A stretch of DNA of 64,000 nucleotides from Bimastos eiseni. Taxonomy: Eukaryota > Annelida > Clitellata > Crassiclitellata > Lumbricidae. Where the stretch lies: contig OY365806.1 in NCBI GenBank assembly GCA_959347315.1, positions 22,334,900 to 22,398,899 of the forward strand, read 5' to 3'. Shown here one piece after another: positions 53,560 through 63,265 of this stretch (positions are counted from its first letter, which is position 1; each line of letters opens with the position of its first letter). Under the pieces are notes generated by a model. It did not search any database and was not told the origin of the DNA. It worked only from the letters and a program-made list of their open reading frames with translations. The translations under genes were made by a program, and so were the position numbers.

Positions 53560-53885
53560 AGTGTCACGAGTATGCCCGCTTGCAGAAGTTCCATGCCCCA
53601 TGGCTGAGAAATTTCATTCCTTTGGCTGAGAAATTCCATGCCCTGGGTAGAGCAGTCACATGCCCTTAGATATAGCTTGGCATGTTCTATAGCAAAAGTT
53701 GATAATATACAGATGCTTGAAATTTAAGCTCATTATAATTAATTCATTATCTTTAATAAAAAGGCATAAATCATGAACTTTGTGTTTAAAACTGATAATA
53801 TTTTTCATACTTGATTGTATGACCGGTTTTGGCCCCTAAAAATCGCTGGACCACTTGGCTTGTGGCCCTAGACAGGCCTGGACAA
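53560..53885 (+). repeat. Interspersed repeat family (two copies), copy 1
   Basis: This block and 61222-61545 share a run of motifs in the same order: gagaaatt...ggcccct, catgaactttgt, ctgat...aatattttt, ttgatt, cccctaaaaat and gggccct/tggccct. They look like diverged copies of one unnamed element of about 320 bp; no coding potential. Confidence 0.55.
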
Positions 53886-54782
53886 GAATTGGCCTTGACT
53901 ATAATCTAATAAATTCTGTTCCTAGGATTTCTTAATCCGTGACCAGAGGTTCCAATCGACTTTGATATCTTTATTGTTTTTTTATACATTTTTACAGTGG
54001 TCATAAATGCTGAATGCTTCTGGTTGTCTTTCATTGTAGTCATTACAATCAGAATGAATAATATTCTCACTTTCCTTTACAATAGTCACATGTTGTTTTT
54101 AGTGTTGTCTTTATTCACAAGTTGGTAGCAACTCCTTAAAAGATTGGTGTTGCACTGATATACACTGTTGTATTGCTAAAATTACTAATGAATAATGAAT
54201 GGTTCTCCATGTCACTGACTAAAATTTGCAATTCTATCTGTGACAAATAATGTAATATTTGTAGTGAAAAGTAAATGCTTTTTACTATTTTCTTTGTGCA
54301 TCAGTTTATGTAACAGAAATCGAGCAAAAGTGAACCCAACATAGGCTAGTAATAATATGACATTAAAAAAATAAATGGATACCCTTGTCTGTCTACTGTC
54401 TGTGCAAATACTGCTACTACCTCTACTTACCTTTGTATAATATAAAGTTGTAGTTTCTTGTGTGAATGAGGATTTAAAAATGCCAATTATCAAAAGTCTT
54501 CATCTGAGTTGAACCACTATAAGACAGACATTCATTTAAACTTTGACAGTAAATGAGAAATAATATTGTAATAAAATACATTTGGAAACTGCATCGCTAT
54601 TCAGCAATCCCCATCTAGGCAAATCTGGCTTTTGTAATCAGTTGGGGTGTGTTGACCTACATGTTCTTATAAATGAATAGTCATCAATCCAATACTAGGA
54701 CAATTTTAATGTTCATTTCAATGACTGTTCATAAATGGGTAAACAAGTGTAGACTGTCTACAGAGGATATTACTGTTAGTGG

Positions 54783-54903
54783 TGAAAAACCCCGATAATT
54801 ATATCATCACTCTAAACGGTAACAAATCATTTAGGTAATGTAATCACTACCTAAATGATTTTTTACCGTTTAGGTTGATGATATAATTATCGGGGTTTTT
54901 CAG
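54783..54903. mobile_element. Foldback (long palindrome) element
   Basis: The left arm from TGAAAAACCCCGATAATTAT to ggtaatg and the right arm from cactacc to ATAATTATCGGGGTTTTTCA are near-perfect inverses of about 57 nt with only a few bases between. A transcript would form a long hairpin. No target duplication beyond 1-2 bases was seen. Confidence 0.85.
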
Positions 54904-55005
54904 CACAAATAAATGAACTGGTGCATTTAGGCCTAGTAACGAGGCACTATTTAAAAATGGTGTCGTATGTTGAATATTGAATCAAGGTAGTCTACAGGTA
55001 ATTTG

Positions 55006-55960
55006 CAGGGCTGTTAACAATACTGTAAAAAAGTATTGCGATACCAATACAAATACTTCATCAAAAAAGTATTGCAATAGTAGCAAAAAATACCAATGCT
55101 TTCACCAATACTTTTCGACGATTAACGTTCCTGTTTATTCACACAAAACATGTGCTAATGAAAAAGAAGTGTAATTGCAATGTTAATTTTCATACAATAA
55201 AGCAATAGGCCTAATTACAATTATTATTTTCACATATCAAAGATCAGTATAATTACAGTAATAATTTTGACATTAAAAAATCAGAATAACTGCAATTATC
55301 ATCAAAATTATTATTTTCAAAATGTGTACTTCTCAAGCGTGCTACACGATGGCCTTATAGGCTATCGGTAATGCGTTTGCTCGCGTAGCATGCGGTTGAC
55401 TCAGTGTAACGACCCTGGGCAAGTTGTTTGCGCACACGGCCTCTGTCACCAAGCAGTAAGCTGGGAAGTAAACGGAAAGTCCTGCGATATCACTGGCCTC
55501 GGGTCCAGGACCTTGGGATTCGTCCATTGCCGGCTCAAGGTCTAGGAAAAGGAGATTAGCACCTCTCCAACGTTCCTATTGAATATAGGCTGACTCTACT
55601 ACTCAAGGATGTGCGTAGAGGGGAAACACTAATTATATCTGATCGTTTCCCTATTTATAGATTCCCTCCATTCACACCACAGATCGTAGATTGCAACAAG
55701 GGACAATTTTCTGAGCGTTATGATTTATTGCTCACCATTTCTTAATCGCAGATATTTCAAGTGGAAGAGAAATATTATAATTTATTGTTACGATGAGAAA
55801 AAAGTATTTGTATCGCGTATCGATGACTGGCTAAAAAACAGTATCGCGATACACACGCGATAACGACCAAATGAAACTACCGCGATACACGCTGCGATAC
55901 TGCAACAAGATCGCCGATACCAAAGTATCGCGATACTTTATCGCGATATTAACAGTCCTG
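55006..55960. mobile_element. 955-bp hAT-type non-autonomous element with perfect 8-bp duplication and nested SINE-like insert
   Basis: Ends CAGGGCTGTTAACAATACTG and ATCGCGATATTAACAGTCCTG-like are inverted (CAGGxCTGTTAA). The octamer GTAATTTG flanks both sides exactly (54998-55005 and 55961-55968). The terminal regions are dense in AAGTATTGCGATAC-type motifs in both orientations. The middle (about 55340-55560) holds a SINE-like sequence (gccttataggctatcggtaa; cctgggcaagttg; cctctgtcacc). Confidence 0.88.
55340..55560 (+). mobile_element. Probable tRNA-derived SINE nested in the hAT element
   Basis: It begins with an A-box-like tggccttatagg and a degenerate tRNA-like segment (gcgtttgctcgcgtagcat, gcggttgac). 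It then continues into ccctgggcaagttgt, gcctctgtcacc and gtaaacgg, the body style of marine-animal SINEs. Boxes are degenerate, so the assignment is moderate. Confidence 0.5.
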
Positions 55961-56171
55961 GTAATTTGTATTTGAGGCTAATATTTGACTAGATGATAGA
56001 TTGTAATAAATTGGTAATGGCCTTCACATCTCTGACTAAACAGGTCTAGTCACCATGCAAGCATTTGCGTCAGTCTAGGCCTAATTAAGACAATTGTCAA
56101 TCGATGGATGATTACAACCCGCTGTCACAGCTTAGTTCTCGTTGGTGTCTATGGCAAAAGCGTCGATGTTT

Positions 56172-56336
56172 TCAAGGACCATGTTGACTGGCATTGGAGT
56201 GGAGAGCATCTCCGTCGTCGACCTTGACCGATACTTGTTTTGGACGACTAATTTTTTCGACTGACGCCGTCTTCTCCAGTGCAACGTCACAGCCAATCGA
56301 ACCTACATCCAGCACAAAGGCCAAGATCTCGTACAT
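56172..56336 (-). pseudogene. Short frame resembling the N-terminus of Ku80 (XRCC5), possible gene fragment
   Basis: The minus frame from ATG at 56336 to TGA at 56172 (54 residues) starts MYEILAFVLDVGS and continues DVALEKTASVEKIS, then KVDDGDA. Ku80 starts with a von Willebrand-A strand of the form AFVLDVGxSM followed by SLEKxxxxxxKIxQxKV. The resemblance is short, the second residue group is lost, and no splice site or continuation was found. It could be a retrocopy scrap or coincidence. Confidence 0.2.
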
Positions 56337-57858
56337 TGATAGGATACTTGGCGGCCAAAAATGGATTCGATTTCACTTCTAGTCCTATTTAGGCACGGGT
56401 GCAAAAAACCAAGATTTAGAAAAATCAAAAGTTGTTTTTTTGGTTTATCGAGTTTTTGGTTTTATTTGTTTTTGTTTTCTTTTTAGTTTTCCTTTGGATT
56501 TTGTTACAACAGTTTGTTATAAAAAGCATCAAACACAGCATGAAAAAGAGCTCCAACTCGTTTTTAGGCCTAAAATTAATTTTGCTTGATTTCGGACTGA
56601 ATAACATGCAATTGGTAATATAATAGATTAATAGAAATATTGGTAAAATTAATAAAAATATAAAAAAACTAAAATGAAAATTGCCAGTTTCCGTATCTTT
56701 TGTTTTGTTTTGTAAAAATAAACAAAAAACAAATAACCAAAAAACCAACATGTTTGCAGCCCTGTATTTAGGGCAGAATCAACTAAGCTTAGACTGTTAC
56801 CGTCCATTTAATCTATACGCATGAAAGGCCCGCCGAAGGGAGTTGGGTGGCGGAAAACGCCCAGGGCCCTGAAAATCCAGTGGAAATGCTTTTTAAAGAT
56901 AGTTTAGAGCTCCGTAACTGCTCTGCTTATATAAGGGTTCGGAATTTCTGTCGCCGCCTCTGAGTTAACGCACATGCATATGCTCACGTATGCGAGGGAG
57001 TGTATAGGCATAGAGGAGAGCACCGTAAGACGCACCCTGTGCCCAAGACGCACCCCCTTTATATTATAGCCTGATGGGCAGCCAATTAACATAATAAGTA
57101 CATCATGTGTCTATAGTAATTATCAATCGGCGTCTTTTGTTTACAAGGGGAAAGCGGTTTGTGAATCAAAAGTAAGTTTTCGTCAGTTCTGAAGTTTTTC
57201 GAGTGAGAAATTAACAGGGCTTTTCCTCCATATTAGTTAACAGTTTTGAAATAATCATTGCCTGTGCTTCTCGTCTGCTCTATCTGCTGCACATGGCAAT
57301 GCAAATTTGACCAATATCTGTGTAGACCTGGGGTGAAACGTAATGTCAAATGCGCTATGATAATGACTGGATTGCTGACTGTACATAAGAATGGCTATAT
57401 TAATGTTATGTAATATATTGTGTATATATAATGATGAACGATCGTGATATCGGTCTCTGTGTAAGATAGGACGCTACATTTAGAACTGAATATAGAACCA
57501 ATCATGTTCTAGACGACTGGTGTCTGTTTATGTCAATGTAAATTATGCATGACACTAATAAAGTCAGTCGGACCTAGGCCTGTAACCATCGAAGAGGAGA
57601 CAACTCAGATGAGAAAGTTGAACTCAAGTTTAGAGTTCAAAATTCGATTTTTTCATTTTTTTACTGTTCGTTTGTTTCTTGAAAATCACACGATCGAACT
57701 ATGATCGTTCCAATCCTCAACCAAATTGATCCGATACTGTTATCGAGCTACACGTTACTAAACATTATCAGAAGTTTAAATAACCGTTTTTTATGATAGG
57801 ATGGTCACGTATACAATTCCTGTCCGCCAATGACAGAAGTCGCATCAAAGCGGAACGT

Positions 57859-57866
57859 TATAAAAG
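57859..57866 (+). promoter_or_regulatory. Candidate TATA box upstream of the gustatory-receptor-like gene
   Basis: TATAAAAG in the context cgttataaaaggtcg lies 424 bp before the ATG. A possible 5' UTR splice acceptor (cctataacag) ends just three bases before the start codon at 58290, so the TATA box and ATG may be on different exons. No experimental start is known. Confidence 0.35.
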
Positions 57867-58289
57867 GTCGACCTTCGATCAGAATTTCCACTATTACCCC
57901 TAATGGCTACGTATTCTCATTTGATGCTATTATGTTTACACAATACCTAATCATTATTGTTACCTTGGAAACGACCTGTGTGCTTTATGCAATAAGTAAT
58001 GTTGATCGAGCAATGTCGACTGAAGCCCACAAACCAGAAAGCATCCACGATGTGACAGTTGTTTTATGCAGACAAAGCAATCGTTCAAGAAATGATTAGA
58101 TTCACCATCAACGTCGAGGCGAACTGGCATTATTATGCTAGCCTACTTAGAAGATTGTTGAGGCACACAGCAAATCATAGCCGTACAGTAATATCTGGCT
58201 TTTCGAATAAGGCATCCGTATTGTTCATCTAGCAAGATGAAATTGTTTATTAAAGAGAGCATTAAAGAGTAGTAGGCCTATAACAGGCT

Positions 58290-61199
58290 ATGAACAGAAC
58301 AAGAAAAGCTATGGGAAAGTTTAAAATTCAACCGCATAGAGATGAGGTCGTCGAAATTCAAGCAGCACAAGATAGTTCCGCCGTCAAGGGAAATTCCATG
58401 GAAAATCTTGAATGTGGAATGATTCGCAAAGTTCTTTTTCCTCTTACTGTTAGTATGCGAATATTCGGCTTATACTTCGAAAAGACGGACAAGCAGAGAA
58501 CGAGACATCAATACTCTCGCTTTTATTGCTTAGTTATTGTAATAATAATGTGGCTGAACGCTATCAGAATATTCACCGTTTTTACTGCGAACGACAAATT
58601 ACAGAGAATTTTGGGAAATATTAATGACGTGGTTTGGATGACAGGTTGTGCAGCCACATATACATCATGCTACATAGCAAACCTTAAAGGAAGAATACCA
58701 GAAGAGCTGGAGACCTTCACCGAAGACGCCATGCCTCGGTTGGCTAAGCGCTTTAAAGTGAAAGTTGTCTTAGGCGCTGGTGTTGCTTGGTGTTTCACAG
58801 CGTTTGCCTTTATTCCAAACGCTTACATAACCTTATGCGACTCCGCGTATACTGATACCATGCTCGCTCCTTTTAACACGATTATTCTCAATTCGAGCAC
58901 TCTGACTCTTCAAGTTCTGAGCTACTTGAGTCTTGTGCTGTTATTTTTCATGGCAGGCGCGACGGTTTTTCCTCTTGTATGGAACTACTTAATATCTTCA
59001 ATTGTCAGTCAGGAGTTTAAAAAGTGTACAAAGATGCTGCACGGTATTTGTAAGGGCCCTGAAGCAATTAAGAAGAATTTGGAAACGATACGATGCCGCC
59101 ATCAAACGCTGTGTCGAATGGTAGATAAGGTTGATGGCCAAGTTTGCATTAATAATGCAGCGTACATCGTCGGATGCCTGTTTGTGATTATTCTTCCTAT
59201 CTACAGTCTGTTGTGCCAACCAGATATGAGCAACCTCTCCTTTGTGTTTGTTTCCTTAATCTGGATATTCGCAGGTGTTCTCGGGCTGACAATAGTTGCA
59301 CACGGCGGAATAATGATCAACAAGTCGGTAAGGAACGTGTCCATCACCCGGTACTTCCTTAATTATATATCCCGCTATGTAGTCCGCTGTCTTCGGAGAG
59401 TAGGTCTATACCCCTAGCCCATGTCTATTTTGGATAAGCCTCGATTTGCACTGTCGTGGTCTCTAATTCATTCTAGTTTGCAGCTCCTTGAATTTGCCCA
59501 TATATATATATATTATATATATAATTACTATCACACTTAATATAGCGCAAATCCTAACAAACGCGCAGATGAGTTGTATGTCATGGGCCTATAGTAGGAC
59601 TGGGGCTGGTTGTAACGATTTACACATTTAGATGTTTTATGACCAAACTTGATCTCCAATAACGGTTGACAATATATCATTACAATCCTTCAAAAATGCA
59701 CCATGACTGTGGAACGTTTCAGATGTGTAACTCTATTAATTATGAAAACATTTGCAATTTAAAAAAAATTAGTGTTACAACTTGCCCGGCTTGGGGTTGG
59801 TTGTGACAAGACATGGGGCAAATTGTAACACCGCTTTCAACATTGGGGCAGGTTGTAACACAGTCAACACCAAATAAATAATTAATATTCAATGTTAACT
59901 TTTCGGGCCTTTATATTGGCGAAATCTGTAATTATAACAAATGGGCTCAACAACTATGAAATAAAACAAATCACAAAGATATTTCAGCGTCCTAAATTAA
60001 AAGACAGCGAAAAATGATGATGTTTTGGCTTTAATACTGTAGATGGTGTTGTCTGAAGCTGTTGTGTATCAGTAAACAAAACTGAAAGAGGTTGATGATG
60101 ATGATCATCAGAAGAATCAATTTAAAACAGCAATAAAATAATATTTAAGGCAGGATATACAAGTCATTCAAAAGTATCCAAACCATTGAGAATGGCGCTG
60201 AGGAAAATGTTACAACTAGCCCCGGCCATGTACCTAAGATGATTAAATAAAATGCTAACACACTATATTAGCTAACGAGATTTTGCGTTCGGTCACGTAC
60301 CTCTTAAAGACACAAGCTTATAAAGGACCTACTCTAAGTAAGAATACCGTGAGCCTTAAGCGTAGGCCTACAATGAGAAAAAGAAAACCATCAAGAATTG
60401 CGCTGGGGCTGGTTGTAGGCCTAACAGTGTTATAACCAGCCTCTGAGAAAATGTTGCAACTAGCCCCGGCCATGTACTTAAGATGATTAAATAAAATGCT
60501 AAAGCGCTGTTATAGCTAACGAGATTTTGCGTTCGATCACCTAATCTGAAAGAAACAAGCTTCCAAATGACCCCCTCTAAGTAAGAATATCGTGTGCCTT
60601 AAGCGTACCATGAGAGAAATAGTACGTATGAAAAAGTTACTTTTAGTGTCGAAAATCAGAATGTATGCAGAATTGCATTGAATTTCTGTTATTTAAGGCT
60701 CACAAGATCTATGACATAATCCACGATATCGACCTAACCAACCTGAATGCAGAGACCATTGGACAGGTAGAGACCAATCGTTGCATCTTGAAGGTGTTAA
60801 TCATTCACACGCTCAGTAACTCACTGAGTTTAGACTATTGTCATTGTGTCACTTATCTTGACATTTATATAGCGCCTTTCATAAACATCGATGTAATAAA
60901 ATACTTATACACGTATGAAATCCTTGATTATCAGTTTTATAATGATTTCACCGTGGAACACGCTGTCAATCAGTCAGTATGCTTACAACTGCATTTTACA
61001 GATCACTACTTTTCTCAGCCGTCTACGTGGAGAACCGATTGGTTTATCTGTCTTAAGAATTTTTGTAATCGATCGGAACGCGAGTCTAACGGTGAGTGAG
61101 AGCAATTCACAATCGTTTTGCTACATAATCTTTGTTGTCTTCTATTTTATTCTTCCAACTCATTTCACCATTTTTAAACTCTTTAATGTCATTCTATGA
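58290..61199 (+). CDS. Gustatory-receptor-like (GRL) multipass membrane protein
   Basis: The large first exon 58290-59327 (346 codons) has six hydrophobic segments: about residues 79-99 (FYCLVIVIIMWLNAIRIF), 113-131, 158-183, 205-235, 289-308 (AYIVGCLFVIILPIYSLL) and 316-343. It ends in HGGIMINKS with donor TCG|gtaagg. Two small in-frame exons fit: 60698-60766 (AHKIYDIIHDIDLTNLNAET...) and 61002-61091 (ITTFLSRLRGEPIGLSVLRI, then FVIDRNASLT). These match the pre-TM7 region of insect gustatory receptors (FLxxLxGxPIGxSVxGLFxID). All three introns are phase 0, as are the conserved 3' introns of that family. The seventh segment is either read through (FCYIIFVVFYFIL, stop 61197-61199; 434 residues) or on an unlocated exon after the donor at 61092. 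Members are ligand-gated cation channels in insects; the ligand here is unknown. Reading straight through the first donor (stop at 59415) would lose TM7. Confidence 0.75.
59600..60610 (+). repeat. GGGGCxxGTTGTAAC motif cluster and 245-bp-spaced duplication in GRL intron 1
   Basis: TGGGGCTGGTTGTAAC or close variants occur at about 59600, 59795, 59812, 59842 and 60403, and in the opposite orientation (GTTACAACTAGCCCCGG) at about 60210 and 60453. 60200-60363 and 60445-60607 are diverged direct copies sharing cccggccatgtac, taagatgattaaataaaatg, gctaacgagattttgcgttc and ctctaagtaagaat. The motifs may be the ends of a transposon. Confidence 0.75.
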
Positions 61200-61221
61200 T
61201 CTAATGGTTTGAGCCACCATG

Positions 61222-61545
61222 CAGACCTGCCGACAGAAATTTCGGGCCCTTGTATAGGCAGAGAAATTCTGGGCCCCTAGGCAAAGAATCACAAAAGGCC
61301 TTTTAGACGGAAAGTGAGCGTGTTCAATTGTAAAAAAGATAAGTATGCTAAGGTAATAGTCAGATGTTTGAAGTTTAAACTGTTAGGTGTCCGTAATATC
61401 ATATTTAGAAAAGCATTGATCATATTATCATGAACTTTGTTTAACTGATTACAATATTTTTATAAGTTGATTGCGACCCGGGGCGGGTCCCTAAAAATTT
61501 CCGGGCCCTGGCCCCTTGCCCATTTGAGGGCTTTAGCACCAAGGC
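61222..61545 (+). repeat. Interspersed repeat family (two copies), copy 2
   Basis: Diverged relative of 53560-53885 with the same order of motifs (gagaaattctgggcccct, catgaactttgttt, aatatttttataag, ccctaaaaattt, gggccctggcccc). It begins about 20 bp after the read-through stop of the GRL gene. Confidence 0.55.
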
Positions 61546-61667
61546 CAATTTTCTGAGTAGACTAACTAACTCTACTTTTGTTTTTAAATATTCTTTGTAA
61601 GGATGTATACTTCACGTATCGAACTATATCAGCAGGATCATAAAAAATTATGACCATTTTTGTAGTT

Positions 61668-61726
61668 ATGATTTGTCCATCTTTTATCTTTCTCATCCAC
61701 GAGACAGATAAAAGATGGAAAAATCA
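61668..61726. repeat. Short perfect-arm hairpin
   Basis: ATGATTTGTCCATCTTTTAT(CT) and its inverse AGATAAAAGATGGAAAAATC(AT) form 22-bp arms with one mismatch, separated by about 15 bases. It may be a small foldback element or a structured transcript end. Confidence 0.7.
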
Positions 61727-63098
61727 TAGCAATAGGCCTATTAGCTGTTAATTCTTTGATGTAATTCCTGTCTAAACTTGATAGTCTACTCACCTCTTTC
61801 AACTGTTCTCTTCAATGGATTGTGCTTTTTAAATTCCGATTCACACTTGAAGATGCCATTGATTGACACTGGTCCTATCGCTGGACGGCGGAGTTGGCTA
61901 AATCGTATGTATGCATAACTCGCCTTGTATGGTTGCCGTACAGTTGAATTTCACTACTGCAACACTTTATCATTGTCCGTTCATACTGTACTTGTTGTAA
62001 TCATACTGCGGTCTTGTCAGTTCGAAATTATAATAAGTGATTAGGCCTATTATGTACGTATGTATGTATATGAACATTTATATAGCGCTCTACAAGAACC
62101 TCACGAGGGCGCTTACCGAAGCTACCTATTATCCGTCTGCTTGTCTGTCTCATACTCGGCGTCACCCTTAGGACTCATTCACTTCAATTTCTACTGTGCC
62201 GCCTGAAGCTCTATTCATGACTCTGATTTCCGCTTATGAACGGTCTCCTGGCTTATACTATTGCTAACTAATTATTCTATGAATTGACGCTGTTGTAATG
62301 ACGCCCCAAATGTCAATCGATGATCGCTTCTGATTAAATCGGAATAAAAACTAGAGTACACTGAAAATACCAGTAGCCAGGATACGGTGTATAGGCAAGT
62401 CTTAGATTTGGACATGAATGACGTAAAACAAAGGACATCACGAACTGAATTGGGCAACAAATTTCTAACAGGTAGAGACTGAAGACCAGAATGCAGAGCA
62501 TACAGATGATTCAATTATTCTTTCGATCACTTCTTTTGGAATCGTCTACTTTCTGGTGACATAGACCTGTATATGCTGGTTCCTGTTAGATACTTGGCAT
62601 GCTGATCACATACTTCCTCCTGATTGTTGAATTGTTTCCCCCATCGCCTGACAATCAGTGGAACCATCTACTTTCACAGAAAGTCTTAACAACTCTACAA
62701 CCGACCGAAGGCGTCGTCAACAATTCGACGGGCAACTTCCCATTATAAGATCGCGGAACCAATCTAGCCTAGCGCGAAATGATTAACATTTCAACCAACT
62801 CAGCAATTGAAGACTAACGAGAAAAACCTTTTCCATCGCTTGCACTGTTCTGTTAGTTTAGAACCGTAAAGTTAGCCTGTTGATACCTACTGTGTTGTTT
62901 GAAGTGGAAGAAGGTAAGTTTTGTAATAAAAGGTCTACGGCTGCAGCTGGTCTCCGTTAGAATGTCTATCCGAGCGTCTGCATTGGGATAACCAACGGTT
63001 AGGGCTACTGATTACAACGAAACACCTCAACCGTAATATGCAGGCGTTTAACCTCTCATTAAATTAATTTCATGCTTTGACAATTAACACCCGCTTTA

Positions 63099-63265
63099 GC
63101 AGCTACTCTGCCTCCTCTGACCAACTGGAAACCGGACTTCGACTACATTCAAACTACTCTTTGGACAACCCCTGTAACTTGACGCGGTGCTCGTGAATAA
63201 GCCGGTGCCCTCAGCTTGGCTTTTGATTGGCGCTTTAGAAGTAAGTTGGAGATTACGATTACGTG
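63099..63265 (+). repeat. Interspersed repeat family, copy 4 (core GTGAATAAGC)
   Basis: Longest clear copy: agctactctgcctcctctga, ccaactggaa, actctttggacaacccctgt, gctcgtgaataagccggtgc, ggcgctttagaag, gttggagattacgattacg. It matches 19074-19265 directly and 25895-25985 and 26478-26640 inverted. Confidence 0.7.

Larger units (their letters stand above)
53436..58289. other. Intergenic region between HSPD1 and the gustatory-receptor-like gene
   Basis: Apart from the repeats listed (53560-53885, 54783-54903, 55006-55960) and the weak Ku80-like frame at 56172-56336, no gene was recognised. 56420-56760 is very AT-rich, and its open frames on both strands are low-complexity. 57600-58289 probably includes the promoter and 5' UTR of the next gene. 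Confidence 0.5.

Noticed and set aside
56425..56751. Phe/Leu/Lys-rich frames on both strands
   Set aside because: AT-rich low-complexity sequence with homopolymer runs.
58290..59417. Single-exon 375-residue version of the receptor
   Set aside because: Its last 29 residues are polar and unlike TM7; a strong donor at 59328 and two family-matching downstream exons fit better.
61930..62040. Frame VLVVIILRSCQFE as TM7 exon of the GRL gene
   Set aside because: No acceptor in the required phase directly before it, and the spacing of the QF motif is wrong.
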